From positions 117,694 through 181,693 of the forward strand of contig SVIV01000002.1 in the NCBI GenBank assembly GCA_015069325.1: a stretch of DNA of 64,000 bases, written 5' to 3'. The stretch comes from Clostridiales bacterium (lineage in GTDB: Bacteria > Bacillota > Clostridia > Christensenellales > UBA1242). Under the pieces are notes generated by a model that ran no database searches, was not told the origin of the DNA, and saw nothing but the letters and a program-made list of their open reading frames with translations. Numbering within the stretch: position 1 is the stretch's first letter; the number at the start of each line of letters is the position of its first letter. Below, in pieces: positions 15,663-25,886 of the stretch. The position numbers were made by a program, and so were the translations under genes.

Positions 15663-17735
15663 TTACGCTTTCGCTCTTTCCCCAATGATTGTAGTTGCTA
15701 CGCTCTTTGGAACTTCTTGATATCTAAGTGGTTCCATAACGTAGTTTCCACGTCCTTGTGTTTGAGAACGAAGGTCAGTAGCATAACCAAACATTTCTGC
15801 AAGTGGAACTTCTGCATTTACAATTTGAATTCCGTTTGAAGATTCATTTCCTGTAAGCATACCACGACGAGATGTAAGGTTACCCATAACTGTTCCAAGA
15901 TAATCATCTGGAACTTCAACTGTAACTTTCATAATAGGTTCTAAAATTACAGTATCAGCACGTTTTGCAGCATCTTGGAAAGCCATAGAACCTGCAATTT
16001 TGAACGCCATTTCAGAAGAGTCAACTTCATGGAAAGATCCATCAACAAGTGTAACTCTAAAGTCAATAGTTTCATATCCAGCAAGAACACCATTAACTCT
16101 TGCTTCTTGAATACCATTGTTGATTGGTTGGATAAATTCTTTTGGAACTGATCCACCAACTGTTTTATCAACAAATTCATAACCAGAACCTGGTTCAAGT
16201 GGTTCAATTTCAACAACGCAGTGACCGTATTGTCCTTTACCACCACTTTGACGAATGAATTTACCTTCAGCACGAACAGGTTTCTTCATATATTCTCTGT
16301 AAGAAACTTGTGGCTTACCTACTGTAGCTTCAACTTTGAATTCTCTAAGAAGACGATCTACAATAATTTCAAGGTGAAGTTCACCCATACCAGCGATAAG
16401 AGTTTGTCCTGTTTCTTGGTTTGTAGTTACTCTGAAAGATGGGTCTTCTCTCATAAGTTTTGCAAGAGCAAGAGCCATTTTTTCTTGCATATCTTTTGTT
16501 TTAGGTTCGATAGCAAGTTGAATAACTGGTTCTGGGAATTCCATAGATTCAAGTTGAACAGGATGCTTTTCATCACAAAGAGTATGTCCTGTGATTGTAT
16601 CTTTTAGTCCTACGATAGCTGCGATATCACCTGCACCAACTTCAGAAATTTCTTGTCTTTGGTTTGAGTGCATACGGATAAGACGACCAACTCTTTCAGT
16701 TTTTCCATTGTTTGAGTTGTAAACATAAGTTCCTGCAGTAAGTTTACCTGAGTAAACACGGAAGAATGTAAGTCCTCCAACGAATGGATCTGTCATAATT
16801 TTGAATGCAAGTCCTGCAAATGGAGCAGATTCGTCTGCTGGTCTTTCTTCTTCTTCATTTGTATCAGGATTCATTCCTTTAATTGCAGGAATGTCAAGTG
16901 GAGATGGAAGGAAGTCTACCATTGCATCAATAAGCATTTGAACACCTTTGTTTTTATAAGATGAACCGCAAAGAACAGGTGTAAGAGTTTTTGCGATAGT
17001 TGCCTTACGAAGAGCAACTTTAAGTTCGTCATTTGAAATTTCTTGTCCTTCAAAATATCTTTCAAGCAAAGCATCATCAGTTTCAACAATTTTTTCAATC
17101 ATTTCATCGTGAAGTCTTTGAGCTTCATCTCTAAGATCTGCAGGAATATCAGTAACTTCAATCTGAGTTCCCATATCATCTTTATAGATTTCTGCCTTCA
17201 TTTCAAAAAGGTCAATAATTCCGCTGAAAGTTTCTGCAGAACCGATTGGCATTTGAATTGGAAGAGCATTAGTTTTAAGTCTTGTTTCAATTGACTTAAC
17301 GCAAGCGAAGAAGTCTGCTGCATCTCTATCCATTTTGTTTACATAGATAATTGCAGGAACGTGATATTTAGTCGCTTGTCTCCAAACTGTTTCAGTTTGA
17401 GGTTGAACTTTATCACGAGCAGAAAGAACAAGAACTGTTCCGTCAAGAACCTTAAGAGAACGTTCTACTTCAACAGTGAAGTCAACGTGTCCTGGGGTAT
17501 CAATAATATTGATTTTATGACCTTTCCATTGGCAAGTTGTGCAAGCAGAAGTAATTGTAATACCTCTTTCTTGTTCTTGGGCCATCCAGTCCATTGTGGC
17601 ACCGCCATCGTGAACTTCACCGATTTTGTGTGTTTTACCTGTATAGAAAAGGATTCTTTCTGTAGTGGTAGTTTTACCAGCATCAATGTGAGCCATAATA
17701 CCAACGTTTCTAGTCATTTCTAGAGCATTTGCCAT
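15663..17735 (-). CDS. fusA: Elongation factor G
   Basis: EF-G drives translocation of tRNA and mRNA through the ribosome using GTP. The 690-residue protein has the G1 motif [26 protein letters not shown] and NKMD, followed by domains II-V with GMGELHLEI and the C-terminal SQTQGRGNY. Normal length. The start at 17733-17735 follows TTAGGAGAAAAAAT. Order rpsL-rpsG-fusA-tuf is the classical str operon. Confidence 0.98.
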   Translation of the reverse strand: MANALEMTRNVGIMAHIDAGKTTTTERILFYTGKTHKIGEVHDGGATMDWMAQEQERGITITSACTTCQWKGHKINIIDTPGHVDFTVEVERSLKVLDGTVLVLSARDKVQPQTETVWRQATKYHVPAIIYVNKMDRDAADFFACVKSIETRLKTNALPIQMPIGSAETFSGIIDLFEMKAEIYKDDMGTQIEVTDIPADLRDEAQRLHDEMIEKIVETDDALLERYFEGQEISNDELKVALRKATIAKTLTPVLCGSSYKNKGVQMLIDAMVDFLPSPLDIPAIKGMNPDTNEEEERPADESAPFAGLAFKIMTDPFVGGLTFFRVYSGKLTAGTYVYNSNNGKTERVGRLIRMHSNQRQEISEVGAGDIAAIVGLKDTITGHTLCDEKHPVQLESMEFPEPVIQLAIEPKTKDMQEKMALALAKLMREDPSFRVTTNQETGQTLIAGMGELHLEIIVDRLLREFKVEATVGKPQVSYREYMKKPVRAEGKFIRQSGGKGQYGHCVVEIEPLEPGSGYEFVDKTVGGSVPKEFIQPINNGIQEARVNGVLAGYETIDFRVTLVDGSFHEVDSSEMAFKIAGSMAFQDAAKRADTVILEPIMKVTVEVPDDYLGTVMGNLTSRRGMLTGNESSNGIQIVNAEVPLAEMFGYATDLRSQTQGRGNYVMEPLRYQEVPKSVATTIIGERAKA

Positions 17736-17994
17736 ATTTTTTCTCCTAATTAAATTTATAACCATTTTCAGTGCGGTTATAATGCACCAAATTTAATAAC
17801 TTTAAAATGCTAGTAAAAATTTTAAGGGGAAGGGCTTTGCCCGGCTTAAATATTTTTACAGCGCCCTTAATTCGTAGAAAATTATCCAGCGGAAATTTTC
17901 AAGAATAGGAAAGGGGTTCGTGCGGGAAAACTGAAATTTAGCGGTTAGGATTTTGCCGTGTCCGCGTAAAGAATTTTGGTTGTCCCTGCGAGTT
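17736..17994 (-). other. 259-base gap between rpsG and fusA, GC-rich, no gene
   Basis: No ORF with a ribosome site is seen. A short GC hairpin (GGGCTTTGCCC, 17831-17841) is present. Base composition is visibly richer in G and C than the rest of the window, and the gap is long for a str operon. It may hold an internal regulatory or processing structure; I see no family match. Confidence 0.4.
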
Positions 17995-18468
17995 TTACCA
18001 CTTAAAGTGAGCAAAAGCTTTATTTGCTTCAGCCATTCTGTGCATTTCATCTCTCTTCTTAATTGATGCACCTGTGCTATTATAAGCGTCCATAAGTTCG
18101 CCAGCAAGTTTAGCATCCATTCCTCTTTCGCCTGTGCGTTTTCTTGCATTAGCAACAATCCAACGAATAGCAAGAGTTTGTCTTCTTTCTGGTCTGATTT
18201 CCATTGGCACTTGGTAAGTAGCACCGCCAACTCTTCTTGATTTTGTTTCAAGAACAGGTTTTACATTTTCAATAGCTGCGTTGAATACGTCAATAGCTTC
18301 CATATCCATTTTCTCTCTGATGATATCAAGCGCACCGTAAACAATTCTTTGAGCAAGTCCTTTCTTTCCTGATTCCATTACTTGGTTGATAACCTTAGCA
18401 ACAACTTTGCTTTTGTAAATTGGATCAGCGAGAACATCTCTTTTTTCAGCACTATTTCTTCTAGCCAT
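17995..18468 (-). CDS. rpsG: 30S ribosomal protein S7
   Basis: S7 nucleates assembly of the 30S head and in some bacteria represses the str operon. The 157-residue protein shows [18 protein letters not shown] and the central GALDIIREK, plus a C-terminal FAHFKW. Ribosome site AAGGAGAATAAA. It lies 64 bases after rpsL. Confidence 0.97.
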   Translation of the reverse strand: MARRNSAEKRDVLADPIYKSKVVAKVINQVMESGKKGLAQRIVYGALDIIREKMDMEAIDVFNAAIENVKPVLETKSRRVGGATYQVPMEIRPERRQTLAIRWIVANARKRTGERGMDAKLAGELMDAYNSTGASIKKRDEMHRMAEANKAFAHFKW

Positions 18469-18532
18469 TTTATTCTCCTTTTATCAGCACTTAAGCTGAG
18501 ATTATATTGTAATTTGATTCACTAAGCAAAGA

Positions 18533-18913
18533 TTACTTAGATTTTTTTGGTTTCTTAGCACCATACTTAGAACGGCTTTGCATTCTCTTTTGAACACCAG
18601 CTGTATCCAAGCTTCCACGAATAATGTGGTAACGAACACCTGGAAGGTCTTTTACTCTACCGCCACGAACGAGAACAACACTGTGTTCTTGTAAGTTGTG
18701 GCCAATTCCTGGAATGTAGCAAGTTCCTTCAGTTCCGTTAGAAAGTTTAACTCTTGCGATTTTACGAAGCGCTGAGTTTGGTTTTTTAGGTGTTGCAGTT
18801 CGAACAGAAAGGCAAACTCCTCTTTTTTGTGGGCATTCATCAAGAAGTGGTGATTTTGACTTCTTTTCAAATGTTTCACGACCTTTTCTAACTAATTGGT
18901 TTATTGTAGGCAT
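18533..18913 (-). CDS. rpsL: 30S ribosomal protein S12
   Basis: S12 lies at the decoding centre. The 126-residue protein has [29 protein letters not shown] and [13 protein letters not shown]. The Lys of [10 protein letters not shown] and that of GRVKDLPG are the positions where streptomycin resistance arises; both are wild type. First gene of the str operon, behind a leader of about 270 bases. Confidence 0.98.
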   Translation of the reverse strand: MPTINQLVRKGRETFEKKSKSPLLDECPQKRGVCLSVRTATPKKPNSALRKIARVKLSNGTEGTCYIPGIGHNLQEHSVVLVRGGRVKDLPGVRYHIIRGSLDTAGVQKRMQSRSKYGAKKPKKSK

Positions 18914-18963
18914 AGTTTTCTCCTTTTAACTTAACTTTTCGTTTAAGTGATTTGTCATATTTT

Positions 18964-18998
18964 TTAATAAAAATACGCGACACTTTTGTTGTCGCGTA
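18964..18998 (-). terminator. Intrinsic terminator inside the rpsL leader
   Basis: Perfect 9-bp stem with a 7-base loop (18974-18998), followed on the minus strand by TTTTTATT. It lies between the promoter and rpsL, so it must be bypassed for str operon expression unless a second, unseen promoter exists at 18920-18960. Confidence 0.85.
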
Positions 18999-19120
18999 AA
19001 AAATGCTTTTTCTTTTGTAAAACACGAACAAGCACGATTGCATTAGATGCAACTTCACAGCATATTACTATGAATCGGTTAAACTTTTCTATAAAAGCCA
19101 CCTGCTGTTTGTTTATGCCT

Positions 19121-19153
19121 TTAAAAGTAATAATCCTTGAGATTATTTTTCAA
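19121..19153 (-). CDS. Possible 10-residue leader peptide in the str leader
   Basis: On the minus strand GGAGG (19161-19165) is followed after 7 bases by TTG and ten codons reading MKNNLKDYYF, then TAA. An overlapping two-codon ORF, ATG CTT TGA, starts 2 bases after GGAGGCA. Both starts fall inside the upstream arm of the proposed antiterminator, so ribosomes here would influence folding. Evidence is only position and ribosome site. Confidence 0.3.
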   Translation of the reverse strand: MKNNLKDYYF

Positions 19154-19186
19154 AGCATTGCCTCCGACAACGAAGCATACGAGAGT

Positions 19187-19215
19187 ATTATACTCAAAGC
19201 ATCTTCGTTTGTCAA
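19187..19215 (-). promoter_or_regulatory. Consensus SigA promoter of the str operon
   Basis: Minus strand TTGACA (19210-19215), 17 bases, TATAAT (19187-19192): perfect consensus. Confidence 0.93.
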
Positions 19216-19243
19216 GGATTTTTTTATAAAATAATGTGATTTT

Positions 19244-19699
19244 TTATAAGCTTGCAGTTCTATCTAATGCCTCTTGAGCAAGCGCCAACTCTCTTTGTCT
19301 TTCTTGAACTCTACGTTGCATCTCTTCCTGCCTTTCTTGAGTGCAATAAAATCTTTGTGCAATAAAACCACCTACTGCACCTAAAACACCTGCACCTGTC
19401 ACCAATTCTGCTATAGCACCCGTTGCCCCTGTTAACACAGGCCCTACTACTGCTAAAACGCCAACCGGAATAAGTCCTAAAGCAACTGTTCTTTTTATAC
19501 TACCCATTCGATAAGCCCTTTGTTCACCTGCCAATAATCCGCCATTACGCGTAACAATATTCTGCAGATCTCTTCTCGCATCTCTCACCATAGTTCTTGC
19601 ACTTGTCATTGCTGATGCATGCGACATATGATAAAAATCTACAGCTGTTCTAAGACGTCTAGTTGCTTCTCTTATTTCGTATACTTGTTGTTCTGTCAT
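19244..19699 (-). CDS. Helical protein with a central glycine-rich membrane region, 151 aa
   Basis: Not recognised. Residues 1-70 are polar and helical with many Arg; residues about 72-116 are hydrophobic and rich in Gly, Ala and Val (two passes likely, one broken by GATGAIAEL); residues 117-151 form a Gln/Glu/Arg-rich coiled coil. The arrangement recalls small pore or stress membrane proteins but no family motif is seen. The codons are somewhat more GC-rich than neighbours. ATG follows AAGGAGAAAAAAT. It is placed directly in front of the str promoter. Confidence 0.75.
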   Translation of the reverse strand: MTEQQVYEIREATRRLRTAVDFYHMSHASAMTSARTMVRDARRDLQNIVTRNGGLLAGEQRAYRMGSIKRTVALGLIPVGVLAVVGPVLTGATGAIAELVTGAGVLGAVGGFIAQRFYCTQERQEEMQRRVQERQRELALAQEALDRTASL

Positions 19700-19772
19700 A
19701 TTTTTTCTCCTTATATAATTATGTTATCTTGTTAATCCCTATATTGTCAAATAATTTGTTCTGTTTTTCTAC

Positions 19773-21749
<1,977 letters not shown>

Positions 21750-23960
21750 TTAATCAATAATTTCAAGCGGAGCAAGGTTAAGCATTAAACTCTTCTTTCC
21801 GAAATCATCAAATACAATATCTCCAACAAGTCCGTCTGGAGTAATATCAACAATTTCTCCTTCCCCATATTTAGGGTGTTCCACTCTTTGCCCCACCTTA
21901 TAAATAGATATGTCTTTTTCTTCTTTTTCAGTTTTTTTCTCATTGTTCATAAACTCAGAATGATTAAATAAATTTTGAGACGCACTAGAATATGCATTTA
22001 AATTGTTGCCAACATTTCCATTTCCAAAAGCATCACTTACAAAAGTTTGTTTTGCTTGCGGCTTCTTTTCTTGAACAGACAAAAGTCCCAACTCTCTTGT
22101 AAACCTGCTTGGCATTTGATATTGGCTTCCGCCATACAAATATCTTTTACTGCATTGCGACATAAACAATACTTCTTCAGCCCTTGTAATTGCAACATAC
22201 ATAAGCCTACGCTCTTCTTCAAGTTCGCTTGTCGAATTTAATGCACGCGATATAGGAAATATCCCTTCTTCAAGCCCTACAATAAACACTACTTTAAATT
22301 CAAGACCTTTTACTGCGTGCACAGTCGCAATCGTAACAGCTCCCCCACCACCAATTTCGTCATTTTCTGAAGAAAGCGTGATATTTTCAAGAAAGTCTCC
22401 AAGTGTAGCTTCAGGATTTAATGCTTCATATTCTTTTACAGAAGATACAAACTGTTCAATATTCATAAGTCTATTTAAATCTTCTTCGTCTTTAGGGTTA
22501 TACGCACTTCTAATGTCAAAAGTCTTAATCATTTTTTCTACAAATTTTGATAATGGCTTTTGATTTTCTTCTACCACCTGTAAAAACGCTTCTTTAAATG
22601 GTTGAAATTTTCTGTATAATGCAGATTCATATTCAAGTTCTCTTGAAAGACAATTTTCAAGCAGACTTAAATTTGGCTCTATTGACTGCAATTTTGCAAT
22701 CGTTCCGTCGCCAATCCCCCGTTTAGGGAAATTAATTATTCTTGTAAATGATACATCATCTTTAGGATTAACAAAAAGTCTTAAATATGCAATTAAGTTT
22801 CTAATTTCAACTCTCTCATAAAACTTAAATCCACCAAATATTCGATGTGGAATATTGTAAGAAAGAAAAGATTCTTCCAAACTGCGAGAAAGTGCATTCA
22901 TTCGCATAAGCACAGCCATATCATCATAACTATATCCTTGCAAAATCAATCTTGAAATGTTTTGCGCAACAAATAAAGCTTCATCTCTTTCATCATAAGC
23001 ATTATAAATTTGTGGCACTTTCCCGCTTTCTTTATTAGTAAACATCACCTTATCAAGTCTTGCACGATTATTTTTAATTACATTATTTGCGACTGTGATA
23101 ATTTGTGGGCTAGAGCGATAGTTTTGCTCCAGCTTAAACACTTGAGAAGATGAAAAATCATTTTTAAAATTAAATATATTTTTAAAGTTTGCCCCACGCC
23201 AAGAATAAATACATTGGTCTTCATCGCCTACTGCAAATACATTGCCATACCTAGAAGCAAGAAGTTTTACAAGATCATACTGAATTGCGTTTGTATCTTG
23301 AAACTCATCAACCAAAATATATTGAAAGCGATTTGCATAATAATCTAAAACTTGTGGACAAGTTTTAAAAAGTTGATAAGTTTTGCACAATAGGTCATCA
23401 AAATCAAGAGCATTGTTTTTCTTTAATTTCTCTTGGTAATCATTGATGCACGCCCCTACCTTTTCAATATCTTCTGCATTTTTGTTGAGAAGCAAATAAT
23501 CTGATAAAGCAATTGTCCCGTTTTTCCAGTTGGAAAGATGAAAAGCCACATTCTTTTTAAGTTTATCATCTCCCCCGCGATTCGCACAAACTTCCTTTAA
23601 AACTTTTTCGCTATCACTTTCACTATAAATTGAAAAATCCTTGGTAAAAGGAGGCATAGATTCTATGTCCATACGTAAAATTTTTGCACACATTGAGTGG
23701 AAAGTTGACACCCAAACCCTATCTGCCCCGTCAACCATTTCGGCAACACGAGTTTTCATTTCTCCTGCCGCTTTGTTTGTGAATGTTATGGCAAGAATAT
23801 TGTAAGGTGAAACCCCTTTTTCTTTAATAAGATAGGCAATTCTATGAGTAAGAAGCCTTGTTTTTCCTGATCCCGCCCCTGCGGTAACCAAAACAGCCCC
23901 TTCAGTAACTTTCAAAGGAGCAAGTTGTTGTTCATTTAATGTGGATAAGTCGTAATTCAT
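21750..23960 (-). CDS. pcrA: UvrD/PcrA-type 3'-5' DNA helicase
   Basis: A superfamily 1A helicase for repair and rolling-circle replication. The 736-residue protein has Walker A GAGSGKTRLL, motif Ia ITFTNKAAGEMK, motif II LVDEFQDTN, motif III GDEDQCIYSWRGA, motif IV QNYRSSPQI, motif V TVHAVKGLEF and motif VI YVAITRAEE, with a typical PcrA C-terminal GQRVEHPKYGEG. There is no Shine-Dalgarno before the ATG; the -10 box ends 6 bases upstream, so the mRNA is probably leaderless. ligA follows after 9 bases. Confidence 0.96.
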   Translation of the reverse strand: MNYDLSTLNEQQLAPLKVTEGAVLVTAGAGSGKTRLLTHRIAYLIKEKGVSPYNILAITFTNKAAGEMKTRVAEMVDGADRVWVSTFHSMCAKILRMDIESMPPFTKDFSIYSESDSEKVLKEVCANRGGDDKLKKNVAFHLSNWKNGTIALSDYLLLNKNAEDIEKVGACINDYQEKLKKNNALDFDDLLCKTYQLFKTCPQVLDYYANRFQYILVDEFQDTNAIQYDLVKLLASRYGNVFAVGDEDQCIYSWRGANFKNIFNFKNDFSSSQVFKLEQNYRSSPQIITVANNVIKNNRARLDKVMFTNKESGKVPQIYNAYDERDEALFVAQNISRLILQGYSYDDMAVLMRMNALSRSLEESFLSYNIPHRIFGGFKFYERVEIRNLIAYLRLFVNPKDDVSFTRIINFPKRGIGDGTIAKLQSIEPNLSLLENCLSRELEYESALYRKFQPFKEAFLQVVEENQKPLSKFVEKMIKTFDIRSAYNPKDEEDLNRLMNIEQFVSSVKEYEALNPEATLGDFLENITLSSENDEIGGGGAVTIATVHAVKGLEFKVVFIVGLEEGIFPISRALNSTSELEEERRLMYVAITRAEEVLFMSQCSKRYLYGGSQYQMPSRFTRELGLLSVQEKKPQAKQTFVSDAFGNGNVGNNLNAYSSASQNLFNHSEFMNNEKKTEKEEKDISIYKVGQRVEHPKYGEGEIVDITPDGLVGDIVFDDFGKKSLMLNLAPLEIID

Positions 23961-23966
23961 AGTTAT

Positions 23967-23995
23967 ATAATAGCAGATAATACCATTTGTTGCAA
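23967..23995 (-). promoter_or_regulatory. Promoter of pcrA-ligA with leaderless geometry
   Basis: Minus strand TTGCAA (23990-23995), 17 bases, TATTAT (23967-23972), then 6 bases to the ATG. Same geometry as at ogg, the SLOG-like gene and tlyA. Confidence 0.6.
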
Positions 23996-24085
23996 ATTTT
24001 TAACAAAGATAAAAAAAAGAATTTAAAAACGATATTTTATTTTTCTTTTCAAAAATTTTATGCTAAACTTTAATCAGGAGATAGA

Positions 24086-24868
24086 ATGAAAAAGGGAATA
24101 TCTTTATTTTTTGGATTTGATATAGAAATAGGCACACGAATTAAGATGATTAAAGATGCTGGTTTTGACTGTGTGATAACAAATGCAGATAAACGGTTAA
24201 ATAAACAAAATGGAAGCATATCAAAACAAATGAAATTACTTAAAAAATACAATTTACAACCTTCATCACTTCATATGAGATACATTCAAGACGATCTTCC
24301 TTACTTTTGGCAAAAGGGAAGAAAAGGGGATAAAATTGAAAAGAACATAAAAAAAGATTTAAAGATTGCAAAAAAATATGGTTTCAAATGTGTCGTTATG
24401 CACTGTGCAGGCGAATATTCTTTAATCGGCGAACAAAGATTTTACCATATTTTATCATTATGCCAAAAACTTGACATTCCTATCGCTGTGGAAAACTTGC
24501 TTTCAAGCAAGCTTTTTGTGGAAATCTTTAAAAATATAAAAAATCGTTATTTAAAATTTTGTTATGATAGCGGACACGATAATTGCGATAATGACGATAA
24601 AAACTATTTTGAATCATTTGGAGAAAAGCTCATCACTCTTCACCTTCACGATAACGATGGTAAAAAAGACCAACACACGCTAAATAAAGCTGGCACCATT
24701 GATTGGAAAATGATTGCAAAAAATATAAAAAAATATTCACCCGAAATCAATTTAGATTACGAAATCAAATGCCTTGCAGGCTGTGATAATATGACCGCAA
24801 ATGATGTGCTTTGCGAAGTGAAAAAACAGGCTGACAAACTTGAAGAAATGATTAAAAATCAAATGTAA
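24086..24868 (+). CDS. Sugar phosphate isomerase/epimerase-like TIM-barrel protein
   Basis: The 260-residue protein fits the xylose isomerase-like TIM barrel superfamily: GISLFFGFD at strand 1, SLHMRYIQDDLPYFW, VVMHCAGEYS, IAVENL, KFCYDSGHDN and ITLHLHDNDGKKDQH, where Glu, Asp, His and His/Asp are the usual metal ligands. The exact substrate cannot be read from the sequence. The start follows CAGGAGATAGA. It is a plus-strand gene flanked by minus-strand genes and ends at a bidirectional terminator. Confidence 0.85.
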   Translation: MKKGISLFFGFDIEIGTRIKMIKDAGFDCVITNADKRLNKQNGSISKQMKLLKKYNLQPSSLHMRYIQDDLPYFWQKGRKGDKIEKNIKKDLKIAKKYGFKCVVMHCAGEYSLIGEQRFYHILSLCQKLDIPIAVENLLSSKLFVEIFKNIKNRYLKFCYDSGHDNCDNDDKNYFESFGEKLITLHLHDNDGKKDQHTLNKAGTIDWKMIAKNIKKYSPEINLDYEIKCLAGCDNMTANDVLCEVKKQADKLEEMIKNQM

Positions 24869-24877
24869 AAACTATAG

Positions 24878-24905
24878 AAAAAGAGCAGAACTAACTGCTC
24901 TTTTA
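24878..24905. terminator. Bidirectional terminator between convergent genes
   Basis: AAAAGAGCAG and CTGCTCTTTT enclose a 6-base loop; A/T runs on both sides serve the epimerase-like gene and the SLOG-like gene. Confidence 0.88.
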
Positions 24906-25412
24906 TTATTCTTTTAAATTATAAATGTTTTTCTTTTTCTTAACTGCATAATTATATGCAAGAGTAGTTCCACTTCTTCGACAGTTGTTGACGCCCCTTT
25001 TTGGCGGACTGAAAGAAATGGGTCTATAATTTTCATCGTAATAAAAAACACAAATATCACTTTCGTCAATCATATGATAGTTTCTCACAACATAAGATTT
25101 CTGCCCTGCCCCTATCGCACACTTTGGAAAATAACTTTCATCATAGCGATTGCACACAAAAGAGTTGTCATCTTCATTATAATACTCAAGCCGAACATAA
25201 ACTCGCCTGATAAAAGGATATTTTTGTTTAAGTTTTAATAGAATATCTGAGCAAAAATCATTGAAATGACTTCCACTTCCAATCAAAAACCGAGAAACAT
25301 TGTCCTTTGTAATCAACTTTTCAAATAGCGTAAAAGTTTTTTCAAACAATTCATCAGTTGCTTCAATTTTTTTATGACCAATAAAGGTGCAGGTTTTAAA
25401 ATGCTTCAACAT
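24906..25412 (-). CDS. SLOG/DUF1273-like protein (YpsA/YoqJ type)
   Basis: The 168-residue protein begins with CTFIGHKKIEATDELFEK and continues FLIGSGSHFNDFCSDILLKL, the pattern of the SLOG (TIGR00725/YpsA-like) Rossmann proteins, thought to bind nucleotide-derived ligands. Such genes are common on phages and near stress genes; the true role is unknown. No ribosome site precedes the ATG; a promoter ends 6 bases upstream, so a leaderless mRNA is likely. Confidence 0.75.
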   Translation of the reverse strand: MLKHFKTCTFIGHKKIEATDELFEKTFTLFEKLITKDNVSRFLIGSGSHFNDFCSDILLKLKQKYPFIRRVYVRLEYYNEDDNSFVCNRYDESYFPKCAIGAGQKSYVVRNYHMIDESDICVFYYDENYRPISFSPPKRGVNNCRRSGTTLAYNYAVKKKKNIYNLKE

Positions 25413-25418
25413 ATTGAT

Positions 25419-25447
25419 ATATTAACACATTTTTTAAAAATTATCAA
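25419..25447 (-). promoter_or_regulatory. Promoter of the SLOG-like gene with leaderless geometry
   Basis: Minus strand TTGATA (25442-25447), 17 bases, TAATAT (25419-25424), then 6 bases to the ATG. Confidence 0.55.
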
Positions 25448-25518
25448 CACATCGAAGTATTTTTTACAAAAATATTTTTATCCTATTTTTACTTCAATAC
25501 AATGAATAGGAGAAAATT

Positions 25519-25758
25519 ATGAAACTTGTTAAAGCCTGTGCAAAAAGAATCAAAGAAATTATAGCTGAAAAAAATTTGAATCAATATAAACTTTATAAAT
25601 GTAGCGGTGTCCCACAATCAACAATTAGCACTGTTTTAAAAGGAGAAATTAAAACTATCACAATTCACACAATTTACGACATTTGTGCAAGTTTAAATAT
25701 CGAATTAAAAGACTTTTTTGATTGTGATTATTTAAGCCTTAAAAATATAGAAGATTAA
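25519..25758 (+). CDS. Small XRE-family helix-turn-helix regulator
   Basis: The 79-residue protein is a single Cro/CI-type DNA-binding domain: RIKEIIAEKNLNQYKLYKCS, then the recognition helix region GVPQSTISTVLKGE, and TIYDICASLNIELKDFF. No extra domain. The start follows AATAGGAGAAAATT. A TTTTTA/TACAAT promoter with a 17-base spacer (25474-25502 region) is visible. Its targets are unknown; the divergent SLOG-like gene is one candidate. Confidence 0.9.
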   Translation: MKLVKACAKRIKEIIAEKNLNQYKLYKCSGVPQSTISTVLKGEIKTITIHTIYDICASLNIELKDFFDCDYLSLKNIED

Positions 25759-25783
25759 AAAAGAGCCAGTCGGCTCTTTTTTT
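25757..25783. terminator. Bidirectional terminator after the XRE gene
   Basis: AAAAGAGCC and GGCTCTTTT enclose a 4-base loop, with A and T runs on both sides; it also ends the spoIVA transcript. Confidence 0.9.
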
Positions 25784-25886
25784 ACTTGGCATTTTTTATT
25801 ATATTCTTAAAGTCGTGCAACATCTGGTTGCCATCAACTCCCCAAGTCTTTTGTAACTTTTCTAGCATAGAAAAGTTAATATTCAT
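25782..25886 (-). CDS. 34-codon ORF fused end-to-end behind spoIVA
   Basis: The ATG begins on the base directly after the spoIVA TAA (TAAATG), and the 34-residue ORF ends at the shared terminator. Residues suggest one amphipathic helix pair: NFSMLEKLQKTWG and QMLHDFKNIIKNAK. There is no separate ribosome site, so it would be translated by coupling. SpoIVA in Bacillus works with tiny partners (SpoVM, CmpA); this ORF is not recognisably either of them. Real coding is plausible but unproven. Confidence 0.45.
   Translation of the reverse strand: MNINFSMLEKLQKTWGVDGNQMLHDFKNIIKNAK

Larger units (their letters stand above)
18914..19181 (-). promoter_or_regulatory. Long structured leader of the str operon with attenuator-like terminator
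   Basis: This stretch of over 300 bases without a large gene runs from a perfect promoter to rpsL. It contains a complete intrinsic terminator (18964-18998: 9-bp stem TACGCGACA/TGTCGCGTA, then a T run) 50 bases before rpsL. A competing long-range pairing is possible: plus-strand 19165-19171 with 18988-18994 (7 bp) and 19152-19159 with 19002-19009 (8 bp), nested. It would occupy one arm of the terminator. Between them are local hairpins (AATAATC/GATTATT; TTGCAT/ATGCAA). Either an attenuator of the ribosomal operon or an independent small RNA ending at the terminator; family not recognised. Confidence 0.6.

Noticed and set aside
17856..18251. 131-codon minus-strand frame partly in rpsG
   Set aside because: It runs through rpsG in another frame and ends in the rpsG-fusA gap; no ribosome site and no protein-like pattern.
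18914..19181. 6S RNA, tmRNA, RNase P RNA, T-box or another known riboswitch in the rpsL leader
   Set aside because: I looked for the AGGGTGGNACCGCG T-box element, a tmRNA tag frame, SRP and RNase P conserved segments, and 6S-like long closing pairs; none is clear. Only the attenuator arrangement is supported.
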